Below are positions 1-5,662 of a DNA stretch of 6,297 nucleotides, piece by piece (within the stretch, counting starts at the first letter, position 1; each line of letters opens with the position of its first letter). The notes under the pieces were generated by a model that had not been told where the DNA came from, did not search any database, and saw nothing but the letters and a program-made list of their open reading frames with translations. Source of the DNA: Methanomassiliicoccales archaeon (lineage in GTDB: Archaea; Thermoplasmatota; Thermoplasmata; Methanomassiliicoccales; JACIVX01); contig JANHAK010000077.1 in the NCBI GenBank assembly GCA_024464195.1, positions 1-6,297 of the forward strand. Direction: 5' to 3'. The translations under genes and the position numbers were made by a program.

Positions 1-914
1 AAAAACCCCAAATATGGATAATTCTGCTTGAAAAATATAAATAATCATGCTGGGTTGAGTCCTGGGCAATATTCAATTAACCAATTTTTGACTCGCTGCT
101 GAGAATAATGAAGGGAATTTTACGCGCACATTCTTCACAAGATCGATAGACGTAGTCGCCATGATGATGCCACAAAATTGTAGAGATACTGCAAAGGAAA
201 TTGAGGATTTTCAATTGGATCATAGAAGTCGGACATTTTTTCAGTCCGCTTTGATACATCTGAACAACAGCAATTTTTCGTTAACAAAAAGATCAATTTC
301 TTAAGTGCGACTCTGTGTATTGTAATGATCTATTTAGTTAGCAATACTTGCGTCAACATTTCCAGCAAAACCTCAGTTTCCATCTTTCTATTCATTTTAG
401 TAATTTTTTACATTTTATTTGCTTATTCTACATTTTCCAGAGTCGGACCCAATTGGTTCGTAGTAGATTTAGAAGGCCAGATGAATTCAACGTTATCGTG
501 TCAATACATTCCCTGTTCTTCATTGATTGTCAACCTCATCCCACCTTTGTGAGGAATTTTGGAGATCGCGGAGATCATTTTCTTTGCCAAGTCTTAGAAG
601 ACAATGAATTTATTCGGTCCACTGATGGAACTTCATCATTGTGATTCGCAAAATCCTAATTAGAATTGTTATTAATCTTGGGAAGCTCATTAAAATCGTA
701 TTATGGTTTGCCTTATTTTCGGCGTCACATCCCTCGTTTGGACATAATACTGGAAATCGATCACGACATCATTGCTTTGCCACCTGTCCCTCGAATGATT
801 CTCCTATTTTACGCAGCATTAATGAATGCAATATTAGAAACTCGGAAAAAAATGAAAATCACCCAATGCGGCGAGCGGATCGACAAAATCTTCACTCTCG
901 TTTGTAAAATCGCG
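1..914. other. AT-rich stretch with no convincing gene
   Basis: This stretch lies downstream of the PPC-domain gene and is visibly richer in A and T than the thermosome region. It holds only short ORFs (60 to 98 codons) that overlap one another in different frames on both strands. None has a recognisable domain, a good Shine-Dalgarno sequence or a family resemblance. The plus-strand frame covering 348-644 runs on past two stops (642-644 and 657-659) into the ORF at 666-932, so a decayed gene is conceivable, but no family could be named. No tRNA fold, C/D-box pair or repeat array was seen. The only feature I would mark is the T-rich tract near 846-858 that probably ends the PPC transcript. Confidence 0.5.
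846..858 (-). terminator. T-rich transcription terminator after the PPC-domain gene
   Basis: Read on the minus strand, this is TTTTCATTTTTTT, beginning about 57 nt beyond the TGA stop of the PPC-domain gene. Archaeal RNA polymerase terminates at oligo-T tracts without needing a hairpin, so this is a plausible end for that transcript. It is inferred from base composition and position only. Confidence 0.4.
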
Positions 915-1400
915 TCAGCTTTGCAAATTTGAGTTTTCACGCCTAGTGGAACGTGTTTTTCCTGGGTCGAGCAGTTCAAAGCCTGTGTCTGGATCGACTT
1001 TTCTGATCGCGTCTGCATCTGTCAACTCAATGAGAATAACCTCGATGACCTTCCATGTCTCAACACCTTTTCTTAAGCAACCAACAATTGCATCGCCATT
1101 TCTTCCCAGTGCACCATGAATATGTGAAACTGGATAACCGTTTTCATTTAAAAAGATCGTTCCAACGCCGAGCAATTCATGCGCTTCAGAAAAAGGCAAT
1201 AACATCGGAACGATTAGCCCGGCCTGGGGTTCTGAGGGGCCAACTACAACAGTCCCACTTTGCGCTCCTCCGACGAAAATAAGCACTGCAGAGGAAATAC
1301 CATGTTCGAAGGCGAATTTTTCTAGAGACTCGTGAATAATTTCGCCATCTTCGAGCCTGATGACGAAGATACGTCCCTGTCTCGCTTCGCAATGCTTCAT
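915..1400 (-). CDS. PPC/DUF296 domain protein, possible metal-binding and DNA-binding
   Basis: This 161-residue protein is a single PPC (plants and prokaryotes conserved, DUF296) domain plus a short tail. The family pattern is clear: GRIFVIRLEDGE (residues 9-20), then an ESLEKFAFEHGI helix (24-35), a Gly-rich turn VGGAQSG (43-49), His74, and the signature SHIHGALGR (92-100). His74, His93 and His95 are the likely metal ligands; an archaeal family member, AF0104, was crystallised with bound metal. In plants the domain occurs in AT-hook DNA-binding proteins, but the stand-alone prokaryotic forms have no settled function. Residues 147-161 form a charged, polar tail after the domain. The ATG is supported by a GAGGTT Shine-Dalgarno sequence at 1408-1413, eight bases upstream, and the stop is TGA. 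The gene lies about 200 bp downstream of the thermosome with its own likely promoter, so co-transcription is doubtful. The domain call is strong; the role is unknown. Confidence 0.9.
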   Translation of the reverse strand: MKHCEARQGRIFVIRLEDGEIIHESLEKFAFEHGISSAVLIFVGGAQSGTVVVGPSEPQAGLIVPMLLPFSEAHELLGVGTIFLNENGYPVSHIHGALGRNGDAIVGCLRKGVETWKVIEVILIELTDADAIRKVDPDTGFELLDPGKTRSTRRENSNLQS

Positions 1401-1407
1401 ATTTTAG

Positions 1408-1413
1408 AACCTC
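1408..1413 (-). promoter_or_regulatory. Shine-Dalgarno site of the PPC-domain gene
   Basis: The minus strand reads GAGGTT, ending eight bases before the ATG at 1398-1400. It matches the anti-Shine-Dalgarno end of archaeal 16S rRNA over GAGGT and fixes this ATG as the start. Confidence 0.65.
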
Positions 1414-1452
1414 TTCGCAATCCAATGGTAAACCGAATGGAGAGATTCAAAC

Positions 1453-1459
1453 TTATATG
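1453..1459 (-). promoter_or_regulatory. TATA-like box for the PPC-domain gene
   Basis: The minus strand reads CATATAA, followed by GTTTG. With the usual archaeal spacing of about 25 bases, transcription would begin near 1430 and give a leader of about 30 nt that includes the Shine-Dalgarno site. The match is short, so this is tentative. It supports separate transcription from the thermosome. Confidence 0.4.
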
Positions 1460-1576
1460 TTCCCAAAAGAATGTTTCAGAACAAATGCAAAAAGGAATTT
1501 TGTATTATTTCTAAGAATCAATCAAGAAATGCGGAATCATATTATGTTGTTATTTCACCAAATAAACAAAATAATT

Positions 1577-1597
1577 AAAAAAAAGAGAGAAAAGGCT
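1577..1597 (-). terminator. T-rich terminator after the thermosome gene
   Basis: On the minus strand this tract begins seven bases after the thermosome stop codon. It reads CCTTTTCTCTC followed by eight consecutive T, and more T-rich sequence follows. This is the type of oligo-T signal at which archaeal RNA polymerase terminates. No stable hairpin is evident upstream. Confidence 0.6.
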
Positions 1598-1603
1598 CAG
1601 CGC

Positions 1604-3250
1604 TCAGTCGCCGAGATCCTCCTCGCCGCCGCTACCTTCCTTTCCTTTACCGGCCGCGCCAGACTTGGTTTCACCCTTTGCAGCGATGACGTCATCGATT
1701 CTCAAGATCATAACTGCAGCATCGGTCGCTGAGTTGATCGCTTGCCTACCAACGCGCAGCGGTTCGATGACGTTTTCCTTGAGCATATCGGTGACTTTAC
1801 CCGTGAAGACGTTCACACCTGCGTGCTTGTCGCCGCTCTTGTGCGCTTTCCTCAGTTCAATTAGGATATCGATGGGATCCAGTCCAGCGTTTTCAGCAAG
1901 AGCGGTTGGAATGACTTCGAGCGCCGCTGCGAACGCATCGATCGCAATTTGCTCTCGACCACTCACGGTGGCAGAGTACTCCCTCAACTTCATCGCAAGC
2001 TCGACAGCTGTGGATCCACCACCAGTGATCATCTTGCCGTCTTCTATCGCGACAGCGACGACGTTCAGCGCATCATCGAGTGACCGCTCCATCTCGTCGA
2101 CGACATGCTCAGTACCACCGCGAACAAGAATCGAGACCGCTTTTGGGTTCTTGCAGCCTGTAACGAAGGTCATCTCGTCTTCCTGGATCTTTCTAACCTC
2201 AACAAGATCGGCGGTACCGAGATCGGAGGGCTCAAGCTCACTGAACTTATTAACAATATTCGCACCAGTGGCTTTTGCCAGCTTTTCCATGTCTGACTCC
2301 TTCACTCTTCGAACTGCAAAGATCTTCTCCTTCGCAAGGAAGTGCTGAGCTAGATCATCAATTCCCTTCTGGCAGAACAGGACATTCGCACCCGCTTTCT
2401 TAACGTATTCGACCATCTTTCTGAGCATGTTTTCTTCTTCAGCGAGGAATGCCTGCATCTGGGAAGGATCACTGATCTGGATCTTTGCTTCAACCTCGGT
2501 CTTCTTGATCTCCATTGCGCCATTGACGAGCGCGATCTTTGCCTTTTCGATTTTTCTCGGCATCGCTGGATGTACTGGCTCCTTGTCGATGATTATTCCT
2601 TTGATAATCTCTGTGTCCTCCATCGAGCCGCCCTGCTTCTTGACGATTTGGATATTGTCCTTCAAATCAACAACCCACTTGCCGTCCCGCTGCTCTGCAA
2701 TCGTTGTGACTGCTTCGACGGCTAGATTCGCGAGGTGTTCTCTTGATGCTGAAACGGCTTTGCTGATCATCGCTGTCATTGCGATCTTTTTCAGAGTCTC
2801 CCTGTCATCGTGCCTCACTGGGATAGCGAGCGAGTCGAGGATTTCGGTCGCTTTCTGTGCAGCCATCCTGTAACCTTGCGCAATGATCGTCGGATGGACA
2901 TCAGCATCGATCAAGTCCAAAGCTTTCTTGAGAAGCTCGCCAGCGAGAACTGCAGCGGTTGTTGTACCATCGCCACATTCCTCGTCCTGGGCCTTCGAGA
3001 CTTCCACGAGCATTTTTGCAGCGGGATGCTGGACGTCCATCTCTTTGAGAATGGTAACACCATCATTTGTAATGACGACGTCCCCCATGCTGTCAACCAA
3101 CATCTTGTCCATTCCTCTCGGACCCAGGGAGCTTCTCACGGCATCCGCAACGGCCCTTGCCGCCATGATGTTGTTGTACTGAGCATCACGACCTCTTTCT
3201 CTCTTGGTACCTTCCTTTAGGATAAGTATCGGTGTTCCAGCCATTCCCAT
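1604..3250 (-). CDS. ths: Thermosome subunit (group II chaperonin)
   Basis: This 548-residue cytosolic chaperonin subunit assembles into a double-ring ATP-driven folding chamber. The usual family length is about 540-550, so it is complete. Signatures run in order: GPRGMDKMLVD (43-53), TNDGVTIL (61-68), the ATP-site GDGTTT (93-98, with Asp94), KQGGSMEDTEIIKG (205-218), the apical helical protrusion around 251-276, ITGGGSTAVELA (407-418), and NAGLDPID (453-460) carrying the conserved Asp457 of ATP hydrolysis. The apical domain spans roughly 220-370, flanked by the split intermediate and equatorial domains. The tail after about residue 525 is Gly/Lys/Glu-rich and ends EEDLGD, without the GGM repeats seen in some chaperonins. 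The ATG at 3248-3250 is six bases from a GGAGGTG Shine-Dalgarno sequence; the second Met (residue 3) is twelve bases away and less likely. The protein resembles Thermoplasmata thermosomes, but alpha or beta type cannot be assigned without a tree. It has its own promoter and terminator. Confidence 0.98.
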   Translation of the reverse strand: MGMAGTPILILKEGTKRERGRDAQYNNIMAARAVADAVRSSLGPRGMDKMLVDSMGDVVITNDGVTILKEMDVQHPAAKMLVEVSKAQDEECGDGTTTAAVLAGELLKKALDLIDADVHPTIIAQGYRMAAQKATEILDSLAIPVRHDDRETLKKIAMTAMISKAVSASREHLANLAVEAVTTIAEQRDGKWVVDLKDNIQIVKKQGGSMEDTEIIKGIIIDKEPVHPAMPRKIEKAKIALVNGAMEIKKTEVEAKIQISDPSQMQAFLAEEENMLRKMVEYVKKAGANVLFCQKGIDDLAQHFLAKEKIFAVRRVKESDMEKLAKATGANIVNKFSELEPSDLGTADLVEVRKIQEDEMTFVTGCKNPKAVSILVRGGTEHVVDEMERSLDDALNVVAVAIEDGKMITGGGSTAVELAMKLREYSATVSGREQIAIDAFAAALEVIPTALAENAGLDPIDILIELRKAHKSGDKHAGVNVFTGKVTDMLKENVIEPLRVGRQAINSATDAAVMILRIDDVIAAKGETKSGAAGKGKEGSGGEEDLGD

Positions 3251-3256
3251 TCAACC

Positions 3257-3263
3257 CACCTCC
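3257..3263 (-). promoter_or_regulatory. Strong Shine-Dalgarno site of the thermosome gene
   Basis: The minus strand reads GGAGGTG, a near-perfect complement of the archaeal 16S rRNA 3' end, six bases before the ATG. It favours the first of the two nearby Met codons and suggests high translation. Confidence 0.85.
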
Positions 3264-3321
3264 ACGAGGAAATGTCTTCAAGAGATGTTCGGAAGCTGTA
3301 TCCCTTATGTGTTTGTTCTTC

Positions 3322-3329
3322 TATATAAA
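3322..3329 (-). promoter_or_regulatory. TATA box of the thermosome gene
   Basis: The minus strand reads TTTATATA, matching the archaeal TATA consensus. With usual spacing, transcription would start near 3298-3300 and leave a 5' leader of about 50 nt carrying the Shine-Dalgarno site. No operator-like palindrome was recognised beside it, so heat-shock control, common for thermosomes, is not shown by this sequence. Confidence 0.7.
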
Positions 3330-3370
3330 AATATCGTCTAATTGTTTCCACGACTCATTGGCAATAGGGG

Positions 3371-4159
3371 TCAATTTTGCCGGCGATAGATCATCTTCCA
3401 TTCTGCATATGCGTCATCGAAGGTCCGACTCTTGATTAATAAGTCGAGGAATTCTAAATGTTCCTTTATCCTCATAGAAATAGCATCATCTGGCATCTCA
3501 CGACCTTGCTTCATATGATACCTCATTTCCCATCTGAGTACATCGAGAGGAAGCGCTGGTGAGTCGACAACAATTCTCTTCACTTCTAGTCCCTCAGACC
3601 TCAGCATCTCTTCGAGGTCTCCAGAAGAATCGATGCATACCGAATGACCCGATAATTCAGATTTTAATCTCCTTGCATCAGATGCCGACTCTTTTCGCGC
3701 TAGATCGATTTCCTCGCACAACAATTCCTTCCATTTCTGAGTCTCAATTCTTCCAGTTCTCGCGCGGAGAGCTAAGATTACGTATTCCATAGCGATTTGT
3801 CTCTCACTATCGAATGAGGTGACATCTCTGTAGCATCTGACTTTTCTCTCAGGTGGCGCGTGAGATATACCTTTGATTAAAGGTTCCCAGGAAGCTACAA
3901 TCTGCTTATCCTCTGGTAAACGGATAATGCCTGAACTCTCCATCTCTTCGACGATGTCCCTAAACTCAAAACCTTCTCTCAATGCCGCAATCGCATCCTC
4001 CCACGCTCGTGGCAGTGGCAGGAAAATGGATTTCCAATTGATGCCTTCAAGCACATCAAGAACCTTTCTCTTTGACCATGTCGTCTGAACAGATGAAATA
4101 AGGGTAATCTCCTTTTCCTTTGTTTCCACTTCGTTCTTTTCAATTTCTTCGGGCGCCAT
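3371..4159 (-). CDS. Uncharacterised 262-residue protein
   Basis: I do not recognise this family with confidence. From the ATG at 4157-4159 the protein has 262 residues, no signal peptide and no membrane segment, so it is probably cytosolic. After an acidic/lysine-rich N-terminus (3-17) comes a strand-like KEITLISSVQT (16-26). A helix follows (29-39), then IFLPLPRAWEDAIAALREGF (45-64), ASWEPLIKGI (89-98), RCYRDV (108-113), a long helix with ALRARTGRIETQKWKELL (130-147), a possible alpha/beta segment SVCIDSSGDLEEMLRSEGLE (173-192), and a helical C-terminus rich in charged and aromatic residues. The ITLISS start and the CYRD element recall the TraB/Tiki-like superfamily, but this is weak and unverified. 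A TTG at 4220-4222 would add 21 residues. The ATG is preferred because GGAG lies eight bases upstream and a TATA-like box lies in the would-be extension. The stop is TGA. The gene appears monocistronic between the ferritin-VIT1 gene and the thermosome. Confidence 0.85.
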   Translation of the reverse strand: MAPEEIEKNEVETKEKEITLISSVQTTWSKRKVLDVLEGINWKSIFLPLPRAWEDAIAALREGFEFRDIVEEMESSGIIRLPEDKQIVASWEPLIKGISHAPPERKVRCYRDVTSFDSERQIAMEYVILALRARTGRIETQKWKELLCEEIDLARKESASDARRLKSELSGHSVCIDSSGDLEEMLRSEGLEVKRIVVDSPALPLDVLRWEMRYHMKQGREMPDDAISMRIKEHLEFLDLLIKSRTFDDAYAEWKMIYRRQN

Positions 4160-4167
4160 CCATTCAT

Positions 4168-4171
4168 CTCC
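4168..4171 (-). promoter_or_regulatory. Shine-Dalgarno site deciding the start of the 262-residue protein
   Basis: The minus strand reads GGCGGAGATGA, with the GGAG core at these positions, eight bases before the ATG at 4157-4159. No comparable site precedes the longer TTG start at 4220-4222, so the ATG is preferred. Confidence 0.5.
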
Positions 4172-4180
4172 GCCTAAATC

Positions 4181-4190
4181 ATAATTTAAG
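4181..4190 (-). promoter_or_regulatory. TATA-like box for the 262-residue protein gene
   Basis: The minus strand reads CTTAAATTAT, centred about 27 bases before the ATG at 4159. Taken literally it would start transcription almost at the ATG and exclude the GGAG site from the message. Either this box or the Shine-Dalgarno site is therefore the true signal, but both favour the shorter protein. It is an inference from a short AT-rich match. Confidence 0.35.
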
Positions 4191-4265
4191 CAAAACTCTA
4201 CAAATTTTTTTCGCGGCGACAAAGAATCTTGAAAAATCTAGATAAGGATTGTTTAGATGAGTTGG

Positions 4266-4280
4266 CAAAAAGAAAAATAG
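4266..4280 (-). terminator. T-rich terminator after the ferritin-VIT1 gene
   Basis: The minus strand reads CTATTTTTCTTTTTG about 40 bases beyond the TAG stop. Two runs of five T make this a plausible archaeal oligo-T termination signal, separating this gene from the next one downstream. Confidence 0.5.
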
Positions 4281-4320
4281 TATTTATCATTTCGCGAACC
4301 ACGACGTCAATTTTTCTGTT

Positions 4321-5190
4321 CTAAATCTCAAGATGAAAAGCGTGCTTGATTGTATAACCAAGAACAAAGGAAATACATGCTATTCCAAGACTCACTAGGA
4401 GCATCTGTCCAAAGCGTTTGCTGAGTTCTAACTCCTTTGCCACGCTGAGATGGTAATTGAAAATAAAGATGAGGATGACTGCGTTGATGATGATAATCAC
4501 GAGCGCATTGATCGGCGCGAGCCCGATTAAAAGTGGCCATATTAGTGCAAATATCGTAAGCATATATGCGATAACGGTATACGCAGCGGAACCGATAGGT
4601 GTTTGATGTCCTTCCTCCCAGATCGCTGCTAAATACTCAGAACTCGCCAGGCTCAATGATCCAACAGAACCACTGATGATTGCAATGATACCAATAATAA
4701 GACTTTGATCAAAAACAAAAGAAAGACCTGCCACTTCACCAGTTATTTCAACAATACCATCATTCATTCCGCGCACGATGGAACCTATATAATGAAGTCT
4801 CTTTTCGTCGATTAAGGCGATCAAATCTTCCTCATGGGAGACCTCGTCTTGAAGGATTGGCTCAACTTCAGGATTATCCTTCGAAAGAGCACCATAGACC
4901 TGCTGAGCATGAGCTTCATGTCGTTCCATGAGCTTAATGGCAAAGGTGATGCCAAACAATTTAGAAAGCATGAGATAAAAAATAATTCTCATTTTATTAG
5001 GTCCAAGATCGCGTCCAGATTTCTTTTTCCAGTACTCATAATGAGCTAATTCGTCGTTCGAAATTTTTCGTAAAATTTCTTTGTTTTTTTCCTCTTTGAT
5101 CCTGTCAGCCAAAAGTGCGTAGAATCGAGACAATGTAATTTCATTCTTTTGATATGCAAGAACATCTGACAAGACGCTATCAGAGCCCAT
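4321..5190 (-). CDS. Ferritin-like/VIT1 membrane fusion protein (MbfA-like iron transporter)
   Basis: This 289-residue protein joins an N-terminal rubrerythrin/ferritin-like four-helix domain (about 1-130) to a C-terminal VIT1/CCC1 membrane domain (about 135-289). Di-iron ligands are visible: Glu17 in KNEITLSRFY, ExxH at 47-50 (ELAH), Glu89 or Glu92 in the third helix, and ExxH at 116-119 (EVSH). The membrane part starts at YIGSIVRGMNDGIVEITGEVAGL (134-156), typical of VIT1, with roughly five hydrophobic segments. Bacterial MbfA, of this architecture, exports iron, and VIT1/CCC1 proteins move Fe(II) or Mn(II) into vacuoles. A role in iron export or detoxification is inferred by family. The frame stays open to a TTG at 5335-5337, with ATG codons at 5215-5217 and 5188-5190. 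I choose the last: it gives the family's usual N-terminus just before the first helix, and a TATA-like box at 5216-5225 sits about 30 bases upstream, implying a leaderless message. The extra 49 residues look non-homologous. The stop is TAG. Confidence 0.92.
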   Translation of the reverse strand: MGSDSVLSDVLAYQKNEITLSRFYALLADRIKEEKNKEILRKISNDELAHYEYWKKKSGRDLGPNKMRIIFYLMLSKLFGITFAIKLMERHEAHAQQVYGALSKDNPEVEPILQDEVSHEEDLIALIDEKRLHYIGSIVRGMNDGIVEITGEVAGLSFVFDQSLIIGIIAIISGSVGSLSLASSEYLAAIWEEGHQTPIGSAAYTVIAYMLTIFALIWPLLIGLAPINALVIIIINAVILIFIFNYHLSVAKELELSKRFGQMLLVSLGIACISFVLGYTIKHAFHLEI

Positions 5191-5215
5191 TATGTTATGA
5201 TATTTGGACTCTGGC

Positions 5216-5225
5216 ATATATCTAA
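5216..5225 (-). promoter_or_regulatory. TATA-like box for the ferritin-VIT1 gene
   Basis: The minus strand reads TTAGATATAT, centred about 30 bases before the ATG at 5188-5190. With a TATA-to-start distance of about 26, transcription would begin near 5194, making the message practically leaderless. This fits the absence of any Shine-Dalgarno sequence before that ATG. No inverted repeat typical of an iron-dependent repressor site was recognised next to it. Confidence 0.4.
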
Positions 5226-5639
5226 CTATCGCCAACCAATTCCGACGATTCGAAGTCGATCCAAGAAACGATTGATGCAACGAGCTGCTTTTAAATCGTT
5301 TATAGATGTCGGTTATCCCTAATTTGCTACATTTCAATTTTCTCTTAACACCACTTTTATCGATTTGATAAGGAGGAGATTGAGTATCGAGGAATATTAT
5401 TCAAGTACCTCACACATTAAACTCTTTCTTGCAGAGTCTCTTCCACGCAAATCTTTGATCAATCTGATCTCTCAAATCCGAGTTAATCAATCATAATGTA
5501 AATGAAACCTTGGGAAGATCACAATTTGATGTTCATAACGCGATCATCGATAAGTTCTTTTCAAGTATACATCTTGTTTTATGAGTCTTTTTTTAAAGAA
5601 AGATTAATAGAATGACAAAAGCGAATAGAGGATAGTCCC

Positions 5640-5646
5640 AAAAAAA
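5640..5646 (-). terminator. Oligo-T terminator after the JAMM gene
   Basis: Seven consecutive T on the minus strand begin 17 bases after the TGA stop of the JAMM-family gene. More T-rich sequence follows around 5587-5594. This is consistent with archaeal factor-independent termination. Confidence 0.5.
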
Positions 5647-5662
5647 TTCACGTGTCCGTTTG

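Larger units (their letters stand above)
5191..5662. other. Intergenic region between the ferritin-VIT1 and JAMM genes
   Basis: This 472-bp gap contains a TATA-like box for the ferritin-VIT1 gene at its low end and an oligo-T terminator for the JAMM gene at its high end. In between are two small plus-strand ORFs: 5380-5496 (TTG start, 38 residues, just behind an AAGGAGGAG sequence) and 5502-5615 (ATG start, 37 residues). Neither resembles a known family. No tRNA, repeat array or riboswitch was recognised. Part of the gap (5191-5337) remains open in the ferritin-VIT1 frame. Confidence 0.45.

Noticed and set aside
77..259. 60-codon minus-strand frame with HHH and CEEC residues, suggesting a small zinc protein
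   Set aside because: The spacing does not match a zinc-finger family I know, there is no ribosome binding site, and the start context is poor. The cysteines and histidines are likely chance.
161..263. Possible C/D-box small RNA: ATGATGA at 161-167 with a CTGA at 260-263
   Set aside because: The boxes are nearly 100 bases apart, longer than archaeal C/D RNAs, with no internal C'/D' pair or terminal stem visible.
641..932. Two overlapping 88-codon plus-strand frames (641-907 and 666-932)
   Set aside because: They overlap in different frames, neither has a Shine-Dalgarno site or a recognisable family, and both lie in an AT-rich region at the end of the PPC-domain transcript.
1665..2348. 227-codon open frame on the plus strand inside the thermosome gene
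   Set aside because: It is antisense to a certain chaperonin gene, has a Ser/Ala/Thr-rich composition typical of a shadow frame, and shows no domain. The same applies to the other plus-strand frames over 2427-3220.
4160..4222. N-terminal extension of the 262-residue protein to the TTG at 4220-4222
   Set aside because: The TTG has no Shine-Dalgarno site, while the ATG at 4157-4159 has a GGAG at good spacing and a TATA-like box that would lie inside the extension.
5502..5615. 37-codon plus-strand ORF starting with ATG in the gap beside the JAMM gene
   Set aside because: No ribosome binding site, no family resemblance, and the length is expected by chance in AT-rich spacer.
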